From assembly GCA_002901265.1 (NCBI GenBank), contig PPHI01000036.1, forward strand, positions 1 through 64,000: a stretch of DNA of 64,000 nucleotides, given 5' to 3'. Every line of letters starts with the position of its first letter. The first letter of the stretch is position 1. The notes under the pieces are model-generated. The model made no database searches, was not told the DNA's origin, and saw only the letters and a program-made list of their open reading frames with translations. The DNA is from Rhodopirellula baltica (GTDB lineage Bacteria > Planctomycetota > Planctomycetia > Pirellulales > Pirellulaceae). The position numbers and the translations under genes were made by a program. Shown one piece after another: positions 45,154 to 53,111 of the stretch.

Positions 45154-47637
45154 ATGAATCCCCTGGAGCTGTTTCGACGCAATCAAAAGGTCATGATGAC
45201 CGGCTTGATCCTGCTGGCGATGTTTGCCTTCGTCGTGCTACCGGCGGTTTCCCAGTACATGCGCAGCTCCGGCCCCGGAATGACCGATCCGGTCCTCGCT
45301 GAATTCGATGGCGTATCCCTGACCGCCAGTCGAGTGGGATTGTTCACTCGGAATCACTACGCCACGGTCCAGTACCTGCGCAAGCTGGCGCAACTGACCG
45401 TTGCCCGCGGCGGGACACCTACTCTGTTCACCGTTGATCCGCAGAGCCAGCAGGTCCAGGCGGTTGGCATCCAGCAGACGCCCAGCGAAGAGCTGTCCAT
45501 CCGCACGCTGCAGTTTTCTAGCTTGGCCCAGCAAAAAGGCTTGGAGCTGGACGATACATCAATTCGCAGTTGGCTGGATCGCTTCACCAGCGGTTTGGTC
45601 ACCGAACGCGAACGCTATGCCCTGCTTCGTCAAGAAACAAACAACCAGATGGGTGAGTACCAGTTGCTGGATATGCTGCGTAAACAGCTGCTGGCACAGC
45701 TTTATTTCCAGGCCGCTGACGCATCGGTCAGCATGGGTGGGATGCCAGTGGCATCGCCGCTGGAGCATTGGAACAATTTCCTGAAGCTGAATCAGCAAGC
45801 TTCCGTGGCAGCTTACGGCGTGTTGGTCAATGACTTTATCTCCAAGACCGACGAAAACCCGTCCGAGTCGACCATCGTTGCCCTCTACGAAGCTGGCAAA
45901 GAGCGTTACCCCAGCGACCAATCCCCCGAACCCGGTTTCCGACGCCGCGATTCGGCGAGTTTCGAGTACCTGCTCGCCGACTTGCAGGCATTCCGTGATG
46001 CCGAAGCCGCAAAGCTGAGTGACGAAGAAATTCGTGCCGAATACGAAAAACGCAAAGAAGGCGGCGCGTTCGTGCTGCCTCCCGATGTGATCGTTGAGCC
46101 CACCGTTGAAATGCCCGCCACGGAAGAAACTCCATCTGCCGAAGAAGCTGCGAGCGAAGAAGCGATGACCGAAGGTGAGGCAGAGCCAGCGGCTACTGAA
46201 CCCGCTGCGACCGAGCCAGCGGAAGCCGCTGAAGAAGAAATGCCAGCCGAAGAGACCCCGGCTGAAGAAGCCCCCACCGCGGCCGAAACCTTTGCCGCTG
46301 GCGTTGATGGTCGTATGGAGCAAGTCGAGTCGTTCACCAAAGAAATCGAAGAAGCCTCGAAGCTGGACGATCAGCCAGCAGCGACCGAGGCCGAAGAGCC
46401 AGCTGCGGAAACCGAAGAAGCTGCGGCCGAAGCAGCTGCGACCGAAGACCAGTCAGCGAACACCGTTGAACGTGCAGTTCAATTGGTCGCGTTGCAAGAA
46501 CCCGCGTCCGACGAAACAGCCGCCGAAGCGGACGCTCCTGTTGCAGACGAGGCACCTGCAGACGAAGCACCCGCAGACGAAGCACCCGCAGACGAAGCAC
46601 CCGCAGACGAAGCACCGGCAGACGAAGCACCGGCAGACGAAGCACCGGCAGACGAAGCACCGGCAGCTGAGGAAGCGGCAGCTGACGAAACACGCTACCA
46701 ACCGTTCGAAGACGTGCGTGATCAGATTGTCGAATCGATGGTCGAGGCACCTGCTCGTGAAGCTCGCGACGCCGCATTGGCGAAAGCTCGCGCGGTGATG
46801 AAGCAGTACTTCAGTGCACGTGCATTGGCCGAAGGCGACGCCGAACCGCCGGTTCGTCCAAACTTGGAAGCTTTGGCAAAAGAGTTGGGCTTGAAGCATC
46901 GCCAAATCGGTCCTCACACGATCGTTTCATTGCAAAATGAGCCAATCGGCGAGTCGGTTGACGAGTCCACCGCCCTGACCCGCCAAGCGATTCCATTCGG
47001 ATTGCTGATGTTCGGTTACGGCGAACAAATCATTAAGCAGCCTTTGTTCCGTCCTGTTGATACCGTCGACTTGGGCGCCGAACTGCACTACCTGACGTGG
47101 AAAACCGAGGAAGCCGAAGCTTACATCCCAGAATTGGATGAAATCCGAAAAGAAGTCATTCAAGCCATCCGGGTTCAAGAAGCTCGCAAGCTTGCCCAGC
47201 AAGAAGCAGAGGCGATTGCCAAGCAAGTGAACGAAGGCAAGAAACTGGCTGACTTGGTCCCCGAAGACCGCCAAGACAACTTCTACGCAGAAGTTGGTCC
47301 GTTCAGCTGGTACAACATGGTCGGGTTCCGTCAGTACACGATCGGCAATGTGCCACAGCTCGATTCGGTTGGTCCCGAGTTCATGGAAGCTGCCTTCAAT
47401 ACCGAAGACGGCAAAGCGGCGGTTGCAAAGAATGTTCCCGAGCGAGTGTTCTATGTCGTTCGACGCGAGCGACTGCAACCGACGAGTAGCGAGTTGCACA
47501 CGATGTTCCAGCAGCCAGGACAGCGGATCATGGCAACCTTGATGCCAAGCGTCGAGGCAACGGACATCCAAGAAGGCTTCTATGACAAGGTTGATGAAGA
47601 GTCTTCGTTCAGCCGCTTTCGTCCGGAAGCACTCTAG
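45154..47637 (+). CDS. PpiD/SurA-like membrane-anchored periplasmic chaperone
   Basis: 827 aa from the ATG at 45154. The start MNPLELFRRNQKVMMTGLIL leads into one membrane helix (LLAMFAFVVLPAVSQYM), as in PpiD. A SurA-N-like helical region follows (ILAEFDGVSLTASRVG-type opening, then repeated amphipathic helices to about residue 280). Residues about 310-545 are a Glu/Ala/Pro/Thr-rich acidic insertion with eight ADEAP units. The C-terminal part (EIRKEVIQAIRVQEARKLAQ, DNFYAEVGPFSWYNMVGFRQ) resembles the tail of PpiD-like proteins, but I see no clear parvulin active-site motif. It probably assists folding outside the cytoplasm; isomerase activity is uncertain. Confidence 0.78.
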   Translation: MNPLELFRRNQKVMMTGLILLAMFAFVVLPAVSQYMRSSGPGMTDPVLAEFDGVSLTASRVGLFTRNHYATVQYLRKLAQLTVARGGTPTLFTVDPQSQQVQAVGIQQTPSEELSIRTLQFSSLAQQKGLELDDTSIRSWLDRFTSGLVTERERYALLRQETNNQMGEYQLLDMLRKQLLAQLYFQAADASVSMGGMPVASPLEHWNNFLKLNQQASVAAYGVLVNDFISKTDENPSESTIVALYEAGKERYPSDQSPEPGFRRRDSASFEYLLADLQAFRDAEAAKLSDEEIRAEYEKRKEGGAFVLPPDVIVEPTVEMPATEETPSAEEAASEEAMTEGEAEPAATEPAATEPAEAAEEEMPAEETPAEEAPTAAETFAAGVDGRMEQVESFTKEIEEASKLDDQPAATEAEEPAAETEEAAAEAAATEDQSANTVERAVQLVALQEPASDETAAEADAPVADEAPADEAPADEAPADEAPADEAPADEAPADEAPADEAPAAEEAAADETRYQPFEDVRDQIVESMVEAPAREARDAALAKARAVMKQYFSARALAEGDAEPPVRPNLEALAKELGLKHRQIGPHTIVSLQNEPIGESVDESTALTRQAIPFGLLMFGYGEQIIKQPLFRPVDTVDLGAELHYLTWKTEEAEAYIPELDEIRKEVIQAIRVQEARKLAQQEAEAIAKQVNEGKKLADLVPEDRQDNFYAEVGPFSWYNMVGFRQYTIGNVPQLDSVGPEFMEAAFNTEDGKAAVAKNVPERVFYVVRRERLQPTSSELHTMFQQPGQRIMATLMPSVEATDIQEGFYDKVDEESSFSRFRPEAL
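46543..46662 (+). repeat. 15-bp tandem repeat, eight copies, in frame
   Basis: Eight consecutive units of GCAGACGAAGCACCC type encode A-D-E-A-P. Copy 1 differs (GAGGCACCT), copies 2-4 end in CCC and copies 5-8 in CCG, a pattern expected from stepwise duplication. The number of units can change without breaking the reading frame. Confidence 0.95.
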
Positions 47638-47700
47638 TGAAGTGATCTTTATCAAGTCGGGGCACCGGTCGGAATTCGGTGCCTGACGACTAGACAAATA

Positions 47701-47736
47701 AAAAAGCGGAGGACAATTTTGCCCTCCGCTTTTTCG
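47701..47736. terminator. Bidirectional terminator
   Basis: AAAAGCGGAGG (47702-47712) pairs with CCTCCGCTTTT (47724-47734). T-runs follow on both strands. It lies between convergent stops at 47637 and 47830. Confidence 0.9.
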
Positions 47737-47829
47737 TTGGTTTAAAGAGTCTGCCTGCATCGCGACCTTCATTAACGCGGCGAAAGCGATTGAATCGGAT
47801 TCGCCGCGTCTTTCGCGGTCAGAGCTTGC

Positions 47830-49644
47830 TTAGCTGTTGGCTTTGGCAAACGCACGCATGTCGGCTTCGAGTGACTTGAGGCGTTCGCCGAGTTTGGCTT
47901 CCGCTTCGACCAAGTCTTGCGATTCATCTTTAGGAAGCTTGGTGAAGACATACAGCTTGATCTTCGGTTCGGTTCCGCTGGGACGAGCCGCGACGTAATT
48001 GCCGTCTTGGTCGAGATCCATGATGATCAAGTTGCCGACAGGGTCGCCGAGAGGCTCGGACTTGCCGGTCGCGGTATCGGTTTTCGTGCTGTTAAGGTAA
48101 TCGCGGATTTGGCTGACGCGGAGTCCGGCCAGCGATTCCGGCGGGCTGTCCCGGAACGCTTGCATCAGGCGTTGCATTGCGGCCATTCCCTCGCTGCCTT
48201 CCATCACAAGGTTGATCAGGTATTCCTTGTGGTAGCCGTGTTCGCGGTAAAGTGATGCGAGGTATTCGTGCATCGAAATGCCACGTCGTTTCAGATCGGC
48301 AGCAAGTTCGCTGAGCAGCATGCAGGCGACCGCACCGTCTTTGTCGCGGCAATATTGCCCCACCAAGTAGCCGTGTGATTCCTCGGTCCCGAAGACGAAC
48401 TTGTCGGGCCCATGGGCGTCCATCGCGGCCGCAATATGCTTGAATCCGACCAGCAAATCGCCAACCGTTTTCACGCCGTAAGACGTCGCGATGCTGCGAA
48501 TCAGTTCGGTCGTGACAAGGGTTTTGACAATGTAGTGATCTTCGGAGAGCGTTTCGGCATGTTTGCGTTTGTCGAGGATGAAGTTGGCCAGCAACGCACC
48601 GATTTGGTTCCCGTTGAATGTCGCCCATTCGCCGCTGGTGTCCGTCGTGAGCGGTGCGGCAACGCCAAGGCGGTCGCAGTCAGGGTCAGTTGCCAGGATC
48701 ACGTCAAAGCCGTTGGCTGCCGCGTATTCGATCGGTTTTTCAAAAACGGCCGTGTTTTCTGGATTGGAGACATGCCCGGGAACGTTTGGGAAGTCACCGC
48801 TTTTTTCTTCGTGTGGGCCATAGACTTCGACACTTCCGAATCCGTCAGCTTTTAGCAACGGGATCACCGCTTCGGCGCCGACGCCGTGCAGTGGGGTGTA
48901 CAGGATGTTGACGTCGCGTGATCCGGCGAACGCTTGGGCTTTGGTGACTTTCAGGAATTCGGCGTCGATTTCGGCAGTGACGATTTCGACACGTCCGTCA
49001 CGCAGCGCGTCTTCGAATGGGACCTGATTGATTTCCTGGCAGTTCATCACACGATCGATGATCGCTTTGTCGTGCGGAGGCAGGACTTGTGCGCCGCTTG
49101 ACCAATAAACCTTGACCGCGTTGTCGCTCGGCGGGTTGTGGCTGGCGGTGACCATGATGCCGCAATCGCAGCTTTTGTGGCGAACGGCGAAGGACAGTTG
49201 CGGCGTAGCGCGGTAGTCATCCAAGAAGTAAACTTTGAAACCCGCAGCGGCCATGATTCCCGCACACAGTTCCGCGAAGTGACGGGATTTGTGCCGTGTG
49301 TCGTAAGCGATCACGCAGGACAGGCTTTTTTGGCCGTTGTGGTACTCGGTGACATAGTCTGCCAGTCCTTGGGCGCTTTCGCCGATCGTACGGTCGTTGA
49401 TCGCGTTGGATCCGATGGGGTTCATCCGACCGCGTCGACCGCCGGTTCCGAAAGGAATTATGGTCCAGAAGGCATCGTCGAGTGCCTTCCAGTTCCCCGC
49501 TTCGATTTCGGCGGCCACTTGGTCACGGTAATCCGCATAGCGGTCTTCGGTTAACCAGCAGCGAATATTTTCGACGGCGGTGGCGGTGATCTTTCCGTCT
49601 TCAGCGGCTTTGGTTACCGCAGCAAGTGACTCGGTAGCGTTCAT
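47830..49644 (-). CDS. Phosphoglucomutase/phosphomannomutase-type phosphohexomutase
   Basis: 604 aa from the ATG at 49644; the frame is open far upstream but without family sequence. It belongs to the alpha-D-phosphohexomutase superfamily, long form. The phosphoserine is S168 in MVTASHNPPSDNAVKVY, the magnesium loop is LATDPDCDRLGVA, the sugar loop is FGTEESHGYLVG, and the phosphate-binding loop is AARPSGTEPKIKLY. IPFGTGGRRGRM near residue 64 is typical of the PgcA / Pgm2-like branch. It would interconvert glucose-1- and glucose-6-phosphate or a related pair. A GlmM-type paralogue is encoded divergently 205 bp away. Confidence 0.92.
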   Translation of the reverse strand: MNATESLAAVTKAAEDGKITATAVENIRCWLTEDRYADYRDQVAAEIEAGNWKALDDAFWTIIPFGTGGRRGRMNPIGSNAINDRTIGESAQGLADYVTEYHNGQKSLSCVIAYDTRHKSRHFAELCAGIMAAAGFKVYFLDDYRATPQLSFAVRHKSCDCGIMVTASHNPPSDNAVKVYWSSGAQVLPPHDKAIIDRVMNCQEINQVPFEDALRDGRVEIVTAEIDAEFLKVTKAQAFAGSRDVNILYTPLHGVGAEAVIPLLKADGFGSVEVYGPHEEKSGDFPNVPGHVSNPENTAVFEKPIEYAAANGFDVILATDPDCDRLGVAAPLTTDTSGEWATFNGNQIGALLANFILDKRKHAETLSEDHYIVKTLVTTELIRSIATSYGVKTVGDLLVGFKHIAAAMDAHGPDKFVFGTEESHGYLVGQYCRDKDGAVACMLLSELAADLKRRGISMHEYLASLYREHGYHKEYLINLVMEGSEGMAAMQRLMQAFRDSPPESLAGLRVSQIRDYLNSTKTDTATGKSEPLGDPVGNLIIMDLDQDGNYVAARPSGTEPKIKLYVFTKLPKDESQDLVEAEAKLGERLKSLEADMRAFAKANS

Positions 49645-49849
49645 AAACGATTGTGTTCGCAGGAGAAAGTAATGGTCTGGTTGCCAGGAACATCGGTACG
49701 CGATTCTATTGTGTGTCACGCGGATTTTGCAACGAGGGCAGCCAAACCGGCTAACTGTTCCAGCTCTTGCCGTCGACGCAGTTTCCGCCGGAATCCCTGC
49801 ACCGCGCACGCCCCTTTTCCCCGCATCGGATGGATCGCCAGAGTCACCT

Positions 49850-51202
49850 ATGAGCAAGTTAATCATCAGTGTCAGTGGACTTCGCGGAATCATCGGCGAA
49901 ACCTTGACGCCGGTCGTCGCCGCACGATTTGTTGCCGCATTTGCCGCCCAACTGCCCGCCGGCAAAATCATCGTCGGCCGTGACGGACGCAGTAGCGGGC
50001 CGATGCTACGCGACACGATCGTCGCGGCCCTACGCGCCTGTGGGCGGGATGTGATCGATGCCGATGTGGCGGCGACTCCCACAATCGGTGTGTTGGTGAA
50101 AACGAGCGGTGCCGCAGGTGCGGTGCAGATTTCTGCGAGCCACAATCCGCCGCCATATAACGGGATCAAGTTGTTCGGTGGCGACGGTCGTGTCCTCGAT
50201 GCTGTCACGGGGGCGAAGATTTGTGACGCTTACCATGAAGATGTTGCCGCGTGGTGTGATTTCGACAAGATCGGTTCGGCGGCGGTTCACGATGATCCGC
50301 ACGCCGCTCACCTCGAGGCGGTATTGGCAACAGTTGACGTCGATGCGATTCGGGCGGCTAAGCATAAGGTGCTGCTCGACAGCAATCACGGAGCCGGTTC
50401 CTTACTCGGCCGGCGATTGTTGGCGTCGCTGGGGTGTGAAGTGGTAACATTCGGAGAAACGCCGGACGGCCAGTTTGAGCATGTGCCCGAACCGACAGAA
50501 GAAAACTTGGCGGGGATTTCCGATCTCGTCCGTCAATCAGGGTGCGCTGTCGGATTCTGCCAGGACCCTGATGCGGACCGTCTCGCCTTGATCGATGCGG
50601 ACGGAAAGTACGTCGGCGAAGAATACACACTCGCGCTCTGCGTTCGCCGTGCGATGTCGTGTGAAGCAACTCGTGGTCCGATCGTCATCAACGGTGCAAC
50701 GAGTTCGATGAGTGAGCGAATTGCGGCGGAAGCCGGTGCGGCATCCTTCCGTTCGGCCGTCGGCGAAGCCAACGTCGCGGACATGATGATCGCGAACAAG
50801 GCGACCTATGGTGGCGAAGGGAATGGCGGCCCGATCGACCCGCGCGTCGGCTATGTGCGAGACAGCTTTGTCGGGATGGCACAGATCTTGGATTTGATGA
50901 CATCGACTAAGAAAACCTTGGCGGAACTGGCAGACGAGATTCCTAAGTTCGCGATCGTCAAAGACAAGGCGTCCGTCTCGGCCGACGGTCTACCTGAATT
51001 GTTTGGCAAGTTGAAACAACAGTATCCCGAAGCGAGTTGTGACGATGGCGATGGTTTGCGACTCGCTTGGCCTGACCGTTGGCTGTTGGTGCGGGGCAGC
51101 AATACCGAGCCGATCGTGCGTTTGATCGCAGAAGCGGAAACCGCAACGCTGGCACAAGAGTTGTGTGATTCGGCGCGGGCCTTGTTGGACGCGGACGCAT
51201 AA
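49850..51202 (+). CDS. glmM: Phosphoglucosamine mutase
   Basis: 450 aa from the ATG at 49850 (MSKLIISVSGLRGIIGETLT), the usual GlmM length. The enzyme makes glucosamine-1-phosphate for UDP-GlcNAc, needed for peptidoglycan and lipopolysaccharide. The phosphoserine is S97 in VQISASHNPPPYNGIKLFG, the metal loop is CQDPDADRLALID, the sugar loop is YGGEGNGGPID and the phosphate loop is RGSNTEPIVRLI. The sugar loop GGEGNGG differs from the usual GGExSGH, so substrate breadth may differ; phosphomannomutase activity cannot be excluded. It is convergent with the efflux operon. Confidence 0.87.
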   Translation: MSKLIISVSGLRGIIGETLTPVVAARFVAAFAAQLPAGKIIVGRDGRSSGPMLRDTIVAALRACGRDVIDADVAATPTIGVLVKTSGAAGAVQISASHNPPPYNGIKLFGGDGRVLDAVTGAKICDAYHEDVAAWCDFDKIGSAAVHDDPHAAHLEAVLATVDVDAIRAAKHKVLLDSNHGAGSLLGRRLLASLGCEVVTFGETPDGQFEHVPEPTEENLAGISDLVRQSGCAVGFCQDPDADRLALIDADGKYVGEEYTLALCVRRAMSCEATRGPIVINGATSSMSERIAAEAGAASFRSAVGEANVADMMIANKATYGGEGNGGPIDPRVGYVRDSFVGMAQILDLMTSTKKTLAELADEIPKFAIVKDKASVSADGLPELFGKLKQQYPEASCDDGDGLRLAWPDRWLLVRGSNTEPIVRLIAEAETATLAQELCDSARALLDADA

Positions 51203-51221
51203 GGCAGCGGACAGCAAACGA

Positions 51222-51275
51222 AAAAAGACGAGGCCTCTGCCGAGCGAACAGCGTCCGCACGGCAGGAGCCTCGTC
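51222..51275 (-). terminator. Terminator of the RND efflux operon
   Basis: GACGAGGC (51227-51234) pairs with GCCTCGTC (51268-51275), and CTGCCG with CGGCAG further in. The complement continues into CTTTTTTCG, so it serves the leftward efflux operon. Confidence 0.85.
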
Positions 51276-51311
51276 CTGATGAAAAGTCGGTTGGTTCTAA
51301 GTGCCGCAGCC

Positions 51312-53111
51312 TTAGAACTGGCCCCCACCCAATGCTTGGTAGGCATTGACGACGGCGGCAAGTTGTTGCTGCTTGGTCTCGATCAAGACCAGGCGGGCTT
51401 CCATCAAGTCACGCTGTGCGAAGAGGACTTCCATGTATTCCGCGCGGGCGTTTTGGAAGAGCTTCGTGGCGTTGTCGACGGAAGATTCGAGAGACGCGAG
51501 CTGTTGCTTTTTGATCTCGATACTCTTGCCGTAGTTGTCGACCTTGGCCATCCAGTTGATCACTTCGGTGAAAGCGTTCAAGACGGTCCGTTGGTAGTCG
51601 TACACTTTCTGCAACTGGGTCGCGTTTGCAGAGAGGTAGTCCGCCCGGATCGCTTTCTTGTTGATCAACGGTGCCACCAAGTCGCCCGCCACGTTGTAAA
51701 TCAACGATTCAGGGCTGTTGAAAATGTACTTGGTGTTGAAGGCCTGATAGCCGACGCCGGCGTTGAGTGCCAAGGTGGGATAAAAGCGAGCACGTGCTGA
51801 CTTGACGTCCAATCCGGCTGCGGCAAGTTCGCGTTCCGCTTGACGGATGTCAGCGCGGTTGCGAAGCAGTTGGGACGGGATGCCAAGGCTCAGGCTGTGC
51901 ATGCTCAAGTTGATGTAGTCATCGGCTTGGCGTGCGATCGGTTGTGGATAACGACCGAGCAAGAAGTTGACGCGGTTCTCGACTTCGATGATGTCCTGCT
52001 GGATGATCAGCTTTTCGCTTTGGTTCTTGCTGATGTCCGCCTGGAAACGTTGGACAGCCAGCTCGGTACCGCGACCGGCTTCTTTCTTAGCGAGCGCGAA
52101 CTCTTTGCTCTGCTGTTGAATCTCGATCGTCTTGTCGATCGTTTGCAAGCGGTTGTCGAGAGCCAGCAGCTCGTAGTAGTTTTCGGCAACTTCCGCGACC
52201 AAGCGGGTCATGACAAAGGTTCGCCCTTCGCGAGTCGCGAGGTAGCGATAAGCGGCCGCGTTTTTCGCATTGCGCAGTCGTTTCCAAATGTCGATTTCCC
52301 ATGTGACGTTTGCACCGAGCAAGAAATCGGGCAGCGGCTCGGGAAAGCCTCGTCCAGGAGCAGCGGTCAGCTGATCCTCGACGGCACCTTCGCGAGTAAA
52401 GCGGCTCGATTTTTCCAGACCAGCACCAAGGCCGGCGGTGACAAAGGGAAGGTATTCACCCTGGCGAGCTTGGACTTCCAAGCAAGCTTTACGGATTTCT
52501 TGAGCCAGGATTTTCAGTTCCTGGTTCCCCGTAAAGGCTTCGTTGATCAGGCTAGTCAGGTTTGGATCGTCAAAGAATTCCCACCACGAAATACGCGCCG
52601 AGTTCTCCCAGTTGATCACTTCGTCATCGAAATCGGTGACGCCGTCATCTTCAAACTCCAACAATTCCTCGTAAGGATTTGTTGCGGTAACGTTACCGGC
52701 GCTATCGCCGACGGCCACGTCGCCATTGCTGGGCAAGTCACTGGGGCTCGTTTCCGAATTCACTTGTGCGGGCTGCAAAGTGGTCGGCGAGTCATCGCTG
52801 AGTTCTTGCGTATCGGCAGCTTCGATAAAGCTGGCGAATGTGGTCGCGTCGCTTTCCTCGTCCGAGGCGGAAACCTGTTGAAGGGTCTCCGCACTCGGCG
52901 CGGGGTTCATGCTCGGCGAATTGGTAACGGCATTGAAGGATTCTGGTAGGACTGGTCCTGGTTGAGGACAGCAGACCTGCGGGATCCCACAAGCCGGAAG
53001 CACCAGCATAAAGCCGGTGGCTATCGCGGCCGCGCAGGCTCGTTGCTTAGAGCAGGCGCGGTCTTTATGCGTGTCCTTCTCTTTCGAAGAGCTCGCTGAG
53101 CGGTTCATCAT
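51312..53111 (-). CDS. RND efflux outer-membrane lipoprotein (OprM/NodT family)
   Basis: 599 aa from the ATG at 53111, for which AGGG lies six bases upstream; ATGs at 53117 and 53108 are alternatives. The signal peptide ends in the lipobox LPACG, so it is lipid-anchored. About 110 acidic, Ser/Thr/Asp-rich residues then precede the first outer-membrane-factor domain (WWEFFDDPNLTSLINEAFTG). The two OEP repeats follow, with long helices and strands (VTWEIDIWKRLRNAKNAAAY, LLRNRADIRQAERELAAAGL, LGVARARFYP-type turn). It forms the exit duct of the pump and overlaps the end of the RND gene. Confidence 0.93.
   Translation of the reverse strand: MMNRSASSSKEKDTHKDRACSKQRACAAAIATGFMLVLPACGIPQVCCPQPGPVLPESFNAVTNSPSMNPAPSAETLQQVSASDEESDATTFASFIEAADTQELSDDSPTTLQPAQVNSETSPSDLPSNGDVAVGDSAGNVTATNPYEELLEFEDDGVTDFDDEVINWENSARISWWEFFDDPNLTSLINEAFTGNQELKILAQEIRKACLEVQARQGEYLPFVTAGLGAGLEKSSRFTREGAVEDQLTAAPGRGFPEPLPDFLLGANVTWEIDIWKRLRNAKNAAAYRYLATREGRTFVMTRLVAEVAENYYELLALDNRLQTIDKTIEIQQQSKEFALAKKEAGRGTELAVQRFQADISKNQSEKLIIQQDIIEVENRVNFLLGRYPQPIARQADDYINLSMHSLSLGIPSQLLRNRADIRQAERELAAAGLDVKSARARFYPTLALNAGVGYQAFNTKYIFNSPESLIYNVAGDLVAPLINKKAIRADYLSANATQLQKVYDYQRTVLNAFTEVINWMAKVDNYGKSIEIKKQQLASLESSVDNATKLFQNARAEYMEVLFAQRDLMEARLVLIETKQQQLAAVVNAYQALGGGQF

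Noticed and set aside
46543-46662. Regular short repeats considered as a CRISPR array
   Set aside because: The units are directly adjacent 15-mers with no spacers, lie inside a coding frame and encode ADEAP; no cas genes are present.
51840-52949. 369-codon rightward frame opposite the efflux channel gene
   Set aside because: Antisense shadow; the opposite strand encodes a clear outer-membrane factor with lipobox and OEP repeats.
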